DNA of 64,000 nt from Vibrio breoganii. GTDB taxonomy: Bacteria > Pseudomonadota > Gammaproteobacteria > Enterobacterales > Vibrionaceae. The position numbers were made by a program, and so were the translations under genes. Numbering within the stretch: position 1 is the first letter of the stretch; every line of letters begins with the position of its first letter. Below are positions 53,434 through 61,415 of the stretch, one piece after another. The stretch covers positions 1,116,001 to 1,180,000 of the forward strand of contig NZ_CP016178.1 of NCBI RefSeq assembly GCF_001677275.1, read 5' to 3'. Under the pieces are notes generated by a model. It made no database searches and was not told the DNA's origin. It was given only the letters and a program-made list of their open reading frames with translations.

Positions 53434-54795
53434 TCAGTCGTACATGAGCTCTTTTGCTTTTTTGCTATCAAACTCTCGCAAGAACTTACGCGCTTGGTAA
53501 CGCATTGGCACTATTTTCAAGGCCTGCTCAAACACAACCACCGCATAAACCCAGAAGATTGATGCATTTAGAACGAGCACAACAAAGGCACACAGCGGTA
53601 AGGCAATAAGCCAACGAGTAATAAAGTTGATATTAAAGACTGCTGTCGTCTTACCCAACGCACGAAGTACCTGACCATGCACTGTGGTATAGCCTTGTAT
53701 CAAAGGCATCAAGATGTACAAAGGAGCGATCACCGCTAACGCTTGATAGGTGATTGGTGAATGGCCTGGGTAGATTTTGTCTATCACCAAACTCAGGATA
53801 AAAGAGGCAAAGGAAATAATCCCAGATACCGCAATAGTGACCTTAATGCTCAGGCTCACATCCGAGTCCAAAGTCTCTAGATTGTTTGAACCGATAGCCT
53901 GAGAAATCGTAATAGCAGAAGATACCGCCCACGCCAAAACAAACTGCGACAGCGCCGAAAGCCAAGGCGTTATCATAACGATGGCCGCATACGCTTCAGT
54001 GGGCAACTGCGTATACAAGAGGTTATAGGCAGCAAGGCCCATCGCCAACACCATCATGTTGGCCGCAATCGGGAAGGTTTCTTTAAAGTGCAGCCTAACG
54101 TTACGCGCAACGCCGTCGCTAGCCTGCTTAAACGAGAGTTTCGAGGTCTTTTGGTATCGCAAACACACCAACAAGAAAAGCATTCTCAGCCCAAGCGCAA
54201 TCACAGAACCTAAGGCTGCGCCCGAGATCCCAATACCCGTAAAATCACCGAACCCGTAGATCAGATAATAAGAAACCAATGCATTGACTGGCATGGTAAG
54301 CAAATAGCTGAGCAGTGGCAGCTTGGTCTTGCCCATAGCATTGAACAGGGCAATGGATACCTGAGAGATGCCGGTCAGTAGCAAGGCATATTTGATCGTA
54401 GACAGGTACGCATCGATGTCCGAATACAAATGAGTATCGTGACTGATCAGCTTGATCAGTGGCCATTTGAATACCGTCACCAAAGCGAAGAACAATACAG
54501 CAACCGACAGATTGATAATCATGCCAGAGAGGAAAGATTTTGATAACAAGCTCTCTTTACCTGAGCCAAAGGCGCGAGATAACACGTTCTGCGAGCCATT
54601 CGCTAATGCATTTTGAACCCCTAGCATCAATGCAACGATGGTACTCGCAATCCCCATTGCCGCCAGAGAGCCCTCTCCCAATGGCGAAATAAGCAAAGTA
54701 TCAATCATCAGCATGCCCTGCATTAACAAGGCATTGATCGCAATCGGCCAAGCCATCTTGATGTTCTTTTTAATGTAGGTGCTGTTCTTAAACAC
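53434..54795 (-). CDS. MATE-family efflux protein
   Basis: Inner-membrane exporter of 453 residues with twelve predicted spans. MAWPIAINALLMQGMLMIDT and GIASTIVALMLGVQNALANG are characteristic of MATE/DinF-NorM proteins, and the second half repeats the pattern from about residue 235. These pumps export drugs or organic cations in exchange for sodium or protons. It stands alone on the minus strand between the hydrolase and the nucleotidyltransferase. The substrate is open. Confidence 0.9.
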   Translation of the reverse strand: MFKNSTYIKKNIKMAWPIAINALLMQGMLMIDTLLISPLGEGSLAAMGIASTIVALMLGVQNALANGSQNVLSRAFGSGKESLLSKSFLSGMIINLSVAVLFFALVTVFKWPLIKLISHDTHLYSDIDAYLSTIKYALLLTGISQVSIALFNAMGKTKLPLLSYLLTMPVNALVSYYLIYGFGDFTGIGISGAALGSVIALGLRMLFLLVCLRYQKTSKLSFKQASDGVARNVRLHFKETFPIAANMMVLAMGLAAYNLLYTQLPTEAYAAIVMITPWLSALSQFVLAWAVSSAITISQAIGSNNLETLDSDVSLSIKVTIAVSGIISFASFILSLVIDKIYPGHSPITYQALAVIAPLYILMPLIQGYTTVHGQVLRALGKTTAVFNINFITRWLIALPLCAFVVLVLNASIFWVYAVVVFEQALKIVPMRYQARKFLREFDSKKAKELMYD

Positions 54796-54966
54796 TGAAT
54801 GCCTTTTTATATGTTGCAGAGCGTGAGGGTAATATCACAAAGGGTGCGGTAGTGTTCTGCCCTTTGTAAGGTGACACAAAATATCCAGATCGTTGCGGTA
54901 TTTCAATAGCGAATATTGAAAAGTCATTGCGATCTAAACATTCATTCAATAATTAAAACCATTAAG

Positions 54967-55737
54967 TTAGCTGATTAGGCCTGCATTCAGTGTCTCTTTA
55001 AACTTGTGAGCAAGTGATAAGGCTTGCTCTTTTGACGATAAATGACCCGTTGCTAACTGATAGGCTAGATGTAGCTCATCTTTATGCTGTGGGTAATATT
55101 TTCTGGCAACCTTTGTGCAAAGGGCGAGATCCGTATGCCAGCTGCCATCTTGCTCCGCAATGAGATAATAAGCTGAGCGCAAAAGTTTCTTGCCCACAAC
55201 CCGACTCATTTCCCCCGCTGACATGCGTTCAAACTTATCTGCCATTTGCCCAACAAAATCATCGACATCGCCATTCAGAGCGCGTGCAATATGCAGACTT
55301 GGCTTTAGCTGAGGAAATTGACGTGAGAGATCGTTACCCCAAACACAGCAACAGCAATGCCTAAGCCAAAACTGCCAATGGTATTTTTCTTGGGGCTGCA
55401 ATATGTCCTGAAGAGAGCCAGGGTCTAAATCTAATTTACTGATTTCACGATGTAATCTGGATAATGATAAAGAAATTGAACTCAGGGCTTCATTATCGTT
55501 GCTGGTCACTTCATCTTTAAACACAATAGACACATCAAGGTCGGATTCCCCTGTTCTAGCCGTGCCTCTTGGAACGCTGCCATAGAGATAAATTCCATCG
55601 ATTCTGCCTGGGAAGCGTAGACACAATTCATCAATCACCGCATTCACTACTGCATGAAACCCAGGCTGAATCTTATCCAATGAGCAACTGTTTTCGATAT
55701 ACCCGTGCTCATCGAGCCCATTTTCCTGCTCTGACAT
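54967..55737 (-). CDS. Nucleotidyltransferase (aminoglycoside adenylyltransferase-like)
   Basis: Protein of 256 residues with the pol-beta-type nucleotidyltransferase motif IYLYGSVPRGTARTGESDLD (GSxxxG with the metal-binding SDLD) followed by VSIVFKD. The remainder is helical and includes ALNGDVDDFVGQMADKFE. The overall plan is that of KNTase/AadA-like enzymes, but no close resistance gene is recognised and the substrate may be something else. It lies 12 nt after a LysR gene on the same strand, so the two may be cotranscribed. Confidence 0.82.
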   Translation of the reverse strand: MSEQENGLDEHGYIENSCSLDKIQPGFHAVVNAVIDELCLRFPGRIDGIYLYGSVPRGTARTGESDLDVSIVFKDEVTSNDNEALSSISLSLSRLHREISKLDLDPGSLQDILQPQEKYHWQFWLRHCCCCVWGNDLSRQFPQLKPSLHIARALNGDVDDFVGQMADKFERMSAGEMSRVVGKKLLRSAYYLIAEQDGSWHTDLALCTKVARKYYPQHKDELHLAYQLATGHLSSKEQALSLAHKFKETLNAGLIS

Positions 55738-55749
55738 GTTTAGTCCTCT

Positions 55750-56649
55750 CTAGGCATAAGGCCCTTTAGCAAAGTTAGCCGCACACTGCTTGGCGATATC
55801 TATGATGCGGCTTCTTGCTGCATCCATTTCTGAATGCAATCCATAGAATAAGACCATCTCTTGCCTTAAGTTACCTAGTGTCTCTTTCACTTTAATGGTT
55901 CGAAGTTTCCCTGTATCCACATAGTCTTCGGCATTAGCGATGCTCAATAAGGTCCACCCCTTCTTTTGAATCTTATGCATCAACATATCGTTGTTTGAAA
56001 TCAGATGCTTATGGTTACTAATGTTTGCGTAGCGCATCTCGTTCAGCACCGCATTTTCTGTCACAAGAAAATCTTCAGTCGCGAGCTGAATAAGGTCAAT
56101 AGGGTGCTTGGGAATGCTGGATTTTACTGACGTATACGTTGCATACTGATACGTCCCTAAATTTACGCTCCCTACCTTAGTGCTAGGATAAACCTTTCCA
56201 ACGGTGGGCATAATTGAAAACAGCGCACTGCCACTTTCAATATCCTTAAAGCTTGACTCTCTATCCCTCTGCAACCAATTGATCGATATATGTGGAAACT
56301 CATGCTCAATAGCGTCATCGATATCGGATAACAAGCACAAGGGTATCAGATCGTCATGATGCAAAACGATTGAGGTGATCTCTGTTGAAAAGGTGGATAG
56401 AGCCACGCTATAAAACTCTTTTGCTTGCCTAGTGAGGTTATCCGCTCTGGAGTACAAATGCTTCGCTTGCTCCGTTGCGAAAAGGGTTTTCCCAACGACT
56501 TCAAACAACTCAAAACCCAGTACATCCTCTAATGCTTTTACCCGCTCTCGCACTGTGGCTCGGGTTTTATTGGTTTCTCTAGCCGCTTTGCTGTAACTGC
56601 TCAGTTCATACACCGCTTTAAAACATGCAAGCTGCTCTAACGTAATCAT
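55750..56649 (-). CDS. LysR-family transcriptional regulator
   Basis: Regulator of 299 residues. The winged helix MITLEQLACFKAVYELSSYS continues with KAARETNKTRATVRERVKAL; the recognition helix is atypical but the rest fits. An effector domain follows with HPIDLIQLATEDFL and LLSIANAEDYVDTGKL. It precedes the nucleotidyltransferase by 12 nt and is divergent from a gene remnant and the serine hydrolase at 57005. It could control either side. Confidence 0.87.
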   Translation of the reverse strand: MITLEQLACFKAVYELSSYSKAARETNKTRATVRERVKALEDVLGFELFEVVGKTLFATEQAKHLYSRADNLTRQAKEFYSVALSTFSTEITSIVLHHDDLIPLCLLSDIDDAIEHEFPHISINWLQRDRESSFKDIESGSALFSIMPTVGKVYPSTKVGSVNLGTYQYATYTSVKSSIPKHPIDLIQLATEDFLVTENAVLNEMRYANISNHKHLISNNDMLMHKIQKKGWTLLSIANAEDYVDTGKLRTIKVKETLGNLRQEMVLFYGLHSEMDAARSRIIDIAKQCAANFAKGPYA

Positions 56650-56801
56650 CGTTTATCTCACCAAAATTTATGTATGCACAATCCATCCATTATGGATTCG
56701 ATTGTATCAATTATAAGCCATATTATCCGCTCGTGAAGTGAGACCGCATGTAGGAATCACATTTATCAAATCGTATACCCATACAGTTAGAGTCCAAAGA
56801 A

Positions 56802-56974
56802 ATGATGCACAAACTACTAAAGATTACAGCTCTCACTGCTGCTTCATTGATACCGACTTGGGTGCAGCAGGCAGAAGATGAGTCCATTAATCCAGCAGAC
56901 CTAACTCAAGTGGCCAAGAAGTCAAAGGTAACAGTGAGCTCAATCTAGAAATCGGCGTCAAATTTTTTCTCTAA
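56802..56974 (+). pseudogene. Remnant of a secreted or outer-membrane protein
   Basis: A small open frame of 48 codons (56802-56948) starts MMHKLLKITALTAASLIPTW, like a signal peptide, then runs into DESINPADLTQVAKK and stops. In another frame, the next bases (56933-56974) read SELNLEIGVKFFL and stop, resembling the last strand of an outer-membrane barrel. The combination suggests that the middle of a gene was lost, leaving both ends. It may also be a small expressed peptide. A family was not recognised. Confidence 0.35.
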
Positions 56975-57004
56975 TACTCAAAACAACAAATAAAGGTCTA
57001 TGAC

Positions 57005-58315
57005 ATGAAACTAAAATTACTTGCGATTACTGTATCTTTATCGGCTTTGTCAGTAAGTGCTAACGACAAGGCTCAAGCAATGTATTCAGTACCTGTTGCA
57101 GCAGAAGATCAGGTGACATTGAGTAACTGGACACAACCTGATTACAATCACTGGGCATTTCAGAATATCGGCATTCACCCAACGGTAATGGTGCCTAGAG
57201 ATGGCAATATTTCTGCTCTACCAAACAAACTAGACCCTAGCATCGCAAAACTGAAGTTCGAACATGCTGACGCAAGCTACACAGTTGAAGAAGCGATGAT
57301 CAACGACCGCACTGATGGCTATATCATTATCAAAGATGGTGAGGTTGTTCATGAAGAGTACTATGGTACGTTTGGCCCTAAAGATCATCATATGTGGGCA
57401 TCAAGCACCAAGTCTATGACTGGTCAAGCAATCGGCCTTTTAGTTGAGCAAGGTAAGATCGACCCTAATGAGACAGTTGAGAGTTACATAGAGGAACTAA
57501 AAGGTAGTCACTTTGGTAAGCAAACCGTTCGAACAGTCCTTAACATGACATCGGCCCTAGATTACAGCGAAGACTATGCCAATATCACTCCAGGAACGAT
57601 GCACTTTGAGTACTTCCGCAGACTAGGCTTAGTTCCTGCTTATGATCTCATGGCGATCGATCCAACCAAAGACGACACACCTCGCGGCGTATTAGAATTT
57701 GCTCCTGAATTTACGCAAAACTCAGATCTTGCGGTAAACTATAAATACGAATATCACTCACCTAATGTAGATGTTGTTGGTTGGCTGATCGCTCGAGTAT
57801 CCGGGCAACCTCTTCAAAAGTTCGTTGCTGAAAATATCTGGTCTAAGCTAGGTGTAGAGCACGATGCTGGTTTCATGGCGGACATGACATTTACCCCCAT
57901 TGCAACGGGTGGCTTTACGACAACATTGAGAGATTTTGCAAGAGTCGGGATCGCCATGGCTAACAATGGCCAATACAACGGACAGCAAGTGTTCTCAGAA
58001 GCGTGGATTAAAGATACCTTCGCTCTCACTGACGATGAAAAGTCACACATGGATCGCAGCGTGTATAAAGACCGCGATTCAGGCGTTTATGACCAATGGT
58101 TAGAGGGTTACAAAAACTACCTGTGGGTTCATGATAGCGAGAAAGGCATTGCGACATTCCGCGGAGTGTATGGACAGCACCTGTACATTAACCAAGAGAA
58201 AAACCTAGTCATTGCCACCTTCTCTTCCGCGGAGTCAGCCTCCAACGCGGCAAGAGCGACTAACCTACCAAGACTGGCGGCATTTGAAGCCATCGCCGAT
58301 CACTATAAAAAGTAA
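57005..58315 (+). CDS. Secreted serine hydrolase (beta-lactamase / 6-aminohexanoate-dimer-hydrolase-like)
   Basis: Protein of 436 residues with a signal peptide (LLAITVSLSALSVSA). The penicillin-binding-like fold shows WASSTKSMTGQA, in which Ser133 and Lys136 form the SxxK motif, then YEYHSPNVDVVGWLIARVSG with the Tyr-x-Ser/Asn element. The overall pattern fits class C-like serine hydrolases such as EstB or NylB, not a drug-inactivating enzyme as such. AAAGGTCT precedes the ATG. It is monocistronic with a strong terminator. The substrate is unknown. Confidence 0.88.
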   Translation: MKLKLLAITVSLSALSVSANDKAQAMYSVPVAAEDQVTLSNWTQPDYNHWAFQNIGIHPTVMVPRDGNISALPNKLDPSIAKLKFEHADASYTVEEAMINDRTDGYIIIKDGEVVHEEYYGTFGPKDHHMWASSTKSMTGQAIGLLVEQGKIDPNETVESYIEELKGSHFGKQTVRTVLNMTSALDYSEDYANITPGTMHFEYFRRLGLVPAYDLMAIDPTKDDTPRGVLEFAPEFTQNSDLAVNYKYEYHSPNVDVVGWLIARVSGQPLQKFVAENIWSKLGVEHDAGFMADMTFTPIATGGFTTTLRDFARVGIAMANNGQYNGQQVFSEAWIKDTFALTDDEKSHMDRSVYKDRDSGVYDQWLEGYKNYLWVHDSEKGIATFRGVYGQHLYINQEKNLVIATFSSAESASNAARATNLPRLAAFEAIADHYKK

Positions 58316-58343
58316 GAACTAAGAAAAGCGTTAGATAACAGAT

Positions 58344-58380
58344 AGCCCGCTTACTCATTGCGCAGTAAGCGGGCTTTTTT
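58344..58380 (+). terminator. Terminator after the serine hydrolase
   Basis: AGCCCGCTTAC pairs with GTAAGCGGGCT around a 10-base loop, followed by TTTTT. Confidence 0.88.
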
Positions 58381-58420
58381 ACATTAAAAGTCCAGAGCAC
58401 AATTAGCGCCTGTATTACGG

Positions 58421-58927
58421 CTAAAACTCTTTAAGTAAACCTGAGTGATAGTCTGAAATATCCAATTGCACATCGTACTCTTCAACCCATTTATCCAGTT
58501 GATTTTGCGCGGTATTCAGACTGCTCATGGTAATGGTGTTGTCATCCATCTGCCATAACTGGCGAGAACCTTGATAGCTAAATTGCAGGGCTAACATGGC
58601 CTCTTTATTGCCTTGCTCTGCTGCGGCAAGGAGTTTGCGATTCTTTCTGTAGATCAAATTCAGCTGATGCTTCAAATCCCAAATATAAGCCACCTCAAAC
58701 ATTTTGGGATGACTCTTGAGTTTGCGTAGCGTCATACCTACTGCAATTGCGCTGACTACCACTCCCAGTAAGTTCCAATGAAAGTGAGAACCCGCCTCTG
58801 AGGGGAAGAGGTAAATCAATGTCTGAGATATAGATAAACTCAGCACCGCTAGGCTGACGATGCAGGCAACAATCACCACGTTTAATCGTGAACGGTATCG
58901 CTTTTTATCTATTTCTTTTAACTGCAT
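58421..58927 (-). CDS. DUF3087-family inner-membrane protein
   Basis: Protein of 168 residues with two membrane spans near residues 14-36 and 45-62, followed by a cytoplasmic helical tail. LKEIDKKRYRSRLNVVIVAC, the YIWDLKHQLNLIYRKNRKL stretch and LWQMDDNTITMSSL resemble DUF3087 proteins of gammaproteobacteria. The Met at 58927 is favoured over the longer frame because the family starts MQLKEIDK-like. The family has no known function. It stands alone. Confidence 0.8.
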   Translation of the reverse strand: MQLKEIDKKRYRSRLNVVIVACIVSLAVLSLSISQTLIYLFPSEAGSHFHWNLLGVVVSAIAVGMTLRKLKSHPKMFEVAYIWDLKHQLNLIYRKNRKLLAAAEQGNKEAMLALQFSYQGSRQLWQMDDNTITMSSLNTAQNQLDKWVEEYDVQLDISDYHSGLLKEF

Positions 58928-59122
58928 TTTTGCACCAGAATCCCTGTCTAATTGAGTGATAGTGATAGCTATCAATAAGACAACGAATTATACACACATC
59001 AAGAATCTCAAAAATAAAGATTTGTAAGAAATTAGAGCCTCACTCAATTGTGTATGTAAACCTCTATTTTGCCACCAGCCCTAGACACTGATTTCTGTTT
59101 AAAATAGCTTAGGCCCAAATGT

Positions 59123-59150
59123 TAACGCCACCCTAGATTGGGTGGCGTTA
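59123..59150 (-). terminator. Terminator after the amide hydrolase gene
   Basis: Perfect 11-bp stem TAACGCCACCC / GGGTGGCGTTA with a TAGATT loop, 49 nt past the stop codon of the minus-strand gene. Confidence 0.8.
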
Positions 59151-59199
59151 GTAATACAGGAGCTTTCTAACTCACAATATTGATTTCAAAGTCAGTATA

Positions 59200-60273
59200 T
59201 TAGTGAGTCGCACACTCAGTAAATACCGCTTTGTTTAGACCACCATTTGCTTGCTCAACGGTATCTGCACACATGGTCTTGGTGAAATGCAGCGTTTCGC
59301 TAAAGTTGTAACCAATCTGAGTACGAGTGTCGTAGTTACTGAACAAGAAATCACCGTTGTCATGGTTGTAAGTAAACTGAGTCCAAGTCGCGTATGTCTC
59401 ACCATTTACTGGGTCAACCAAATCTTGTGGTACCAAGTTGCCAGCGTTGTATGTGCTCAACAATTTACCTCGCGTTTGTGCCCATGATGCATCTTCTTTA
59501 AACGTAACGTGTTGTGTATTAAACAAACCACGAAGATTACGGTCAGCAGAGCTAATTGAGCTTGGAATATCTTTCGCTTTCAGGTCAGCAAGGTCTACTT
59601 TAGCTACATAGTCTCTGTGATCCTGTTGAAGAGGAGCATTCGCCATGACACGCAGGTCACTTGATGTATCACCACGGTGCACTACCATCTTACCGCCTTC
59701 GTTCAGCTGCATAAGTGCAATATCGCCCGTTTTATCTTGTATAGAGATATGTAGACCATGCAAAGCACCGTGAAGACCGTCAGCCCAAGCGATTTGCCAC
59801 TCATTGTTGTTAAATGCTTGAACAGCTTCTTCCGTTGTAGAGTAGGTCTCAGTGATGTAACGAATCACATCAAGGAAGCTCACAGCCGGTGCGCCAGTAT
59901 CTTTGTAATCTTTAATGAATTCTTTTGAATCCGCCATGTACAGTAACGATGCCGCTAGGCCTTCTGAGTTAATTGCATCTGAAGCAACACCATGGAACAC
60001 ATCCCACTCCATCTGAGAAATCGCATGGTACTTAGTTGTCCAGCTCATTGCATTCTTGTAGCTTGGCGTTTCTGATGTGTTTTGAACATCCACAGGGTTA
60101 ACTTGAGCCACGTTGCCTAATTGATCGCCCCAATCTAAAGAACGAACCGTTGAAACACCATGTGGTGTATCCAGTGTAAAGCGTGAACATGCGCTTGCTG
60201 TGCCTACTGCACCTGCCAATGAAGCTGCTGCCAGTGCTACTGTTGCGATTTTGTTTAGTTTGAAAGATTTCAT
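59200..60273 (-). CDS. Linear amide C-N hydrolase (choloylglycine hydrolase / penicillin V acylase family)
   Basis: Secreted Ntn-hydrolase of 357 residues. The signal peptide ends GTASA and the next residue is Cys29 (CSRFTLDTPHG), so cleavage would directly create the N-terminal Cys nucleophile. The conserved RSLDWG, Asn in VMANAPLQQDH and the Arg in RNLRGLFNTQHVTF agree with the family. Gram-negative relatives act on penicillin V, bile-acid conjugates or acyl-homoserine lactones; which applies here is not known. The start at 60273 is chosen over an upstream frame because only it gives a proper signal peptide. A LysR gene diverges from it across 131 bp. Confidence 0.88.
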   Translation of the reverse strand: MKSFKLNKIATVALAAASLAGAVGTASACSRFTLDTPHGVSTVRSLDWGDQLGNVAQVNPVDVQNTSETPSYKNAMSWTTKYHAISQMEWDVFHGVASDAINSEGLAASLLYMADSKEFIKDYKDTGAPAVSFLDVIRYITETYSTTEEAVQAFNNNEWQIAWADGLHGALHGLHISIQDKTGDIALMQLNEGGKMVVHRGDTSSDLRVMANAPLQQDHRDYVAKVDLADLKAKDIPSSISSADRNLRGLFNTQHVTFKEDASWAQTRGKLLSTYNAGNLVPQDLVDPVNGETYATWTQFTYNHDNGDFLFSNYDTRTQIGYNFSETLHFTKTMCADTVEQANGGLNKAVFTECATH

Positions 60274-60404
60274 AATAGTCTCACTTAAATTTGAAGGTTT
60301 CCGTTTAGGAATGAGTCTATTATTACTATTATTATCGTATTCCAAAGTCGCTGAGACTAGGTAAACCCCCTCTAAACACATTGGCAATTCAATAAAGGAA
60401 CTGT

Positions 60405-61280
60405 ATGTCCGTTTCATTAGATCAGCTTCGAGCTTTTGTCGCTACCGTGGACAACAAGGGAATGGCGCAGGCCGCTAGACAGGTTGGGAAACACGTTTCT
60501 ACTATTCGTGAGCAGATCAATACACTAGAGATAGATACTGGATTAGATCTCTTTATCCGGCACCCTCGCTCACTAGAGGTCACTCCCGAAGGTAAACAGC
60601 TTTATAAATCTGCCATTGCGATGCTTAAAGAGTCGGCGCTGTTTGATGCCAATGTTGAGAGCATTCTGCAAGGCATACCCGATAAACTGACCATTGCAGT
60701 TGATAGTGGCTTGTTAGATAGCCAAATTGACCAGCTCTTCGCACAACTTTTGCAAACCTACCCACATATTTCTTTGAAGGTGCAAAGCAATGACACCACG
60801 CAGATTAAGAGTGCAGTGCTTTCAGGCACCGTCGATATTGGGCTGATTTTCAATACAGTTTATCTCCACGATGAGTTAGCGATGGAAAAAGCCTACTCCT
60901 TCGATGTGGTAAGAGTGGTACCCAACAACTGGTCACTACCCGCAGAAGTCGACATAGATGCCTTAAACGATAAGCTACAGCTGAGCCTGTCGTTTTTAGA
61001 TGATATAGGTATGCGTAATGCCGATGTATCGAGCCATAGATACATGCTATCAAACAGTGGTATTCAAATTTTGAACTTAATTAAGGCGGGTGTTGGCTGG
61101 GCTTACTTACCCAGATTTACCTGTGAACACGCAATACAAAACGGCGATGTCGTGCTTTATCAAGAAAGTACTGACAGTATATCTCAATGGGCGACAAACC
61201 TTATCTGGCAGAAACAAAGAGCGCTAAACCCTGCAATGGATTTCTTCATCAAAGAAATGAAAAAATTTAAGAACCGTTAG
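60405..61280 (+). CDS. LysR-family transcriptional regulator
   Basis: Regulator of 291 residues. The N-terminal winged helix reads SLDQLRAFVATVDNKGMAQA and ARQVGKHVSTIREQINTLE; the effector-binding domain starts near residue 90 (DKLTIAVDSGLLDSQIDQL). It diverges from the amide hydrolase gene and probably regulates it. The rest of the effector domain ends with GVGWAYLPRFTCEHAIQNGD, a common LysR element. The ligand is unknown. Confidence 0.9.
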   Translation: MSVSLDQLRAFVATVDNKGMAQAARQVGKHVSTIREQINTLEIDTGLDLFIRHPRSLEVTPEGKQLYKSAIAMLKESALFDANVESILQGIPDKLTIAVDSGLLDSQIDQLFAQLLQTYPHISLKVQSNDTTQIKSAVLSGTVDIGLIFNTVYLHDELAMEKAYSFDVVRVVPNNWSLPAEVDIDALNDKLQLSLSFLDDIGMRNADVSSHRYMLSNSGIQILNLIKAGVGWAYLPRFTCEHAIQNGDVVLYQESTDSISQWATNLIWQKQRALNPAMDFFIKEMKKFKNR

Positions 61281-61337
61281 AGATGCTGCAGCCACTTAAT
61301 CCCGTGAATAAACCCACTCTGAAATATGAAAGAAAAG

Positions 61338-61363
61338 CGCCCTTGCCAATGAAGCCAAGGGCG
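61338..61363. terminator. Terminator between the LysR and GH94 genes
   Basis: CGCCCTTG pairs with CAAGGGCG around a 10-base loop with possible GC closing pairs; ACCTTTTATT follows. It is placed between convergent genes. Confidence 0.7.
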
Positions 61364-61415
61364 ACCTTTTATTACTTATCTTCGTTATTTAAAAGCGAAT
61401 CAAGCTTTACCAAAG

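Noticed and set aside
54967..55737. Nucleotidyltransferase as an acquired antibiotic-resistance gene
   Set aside because: No integron, cassette attC site or transposase is adjacent, and the gene looks cotranscribed with a LysR gene.
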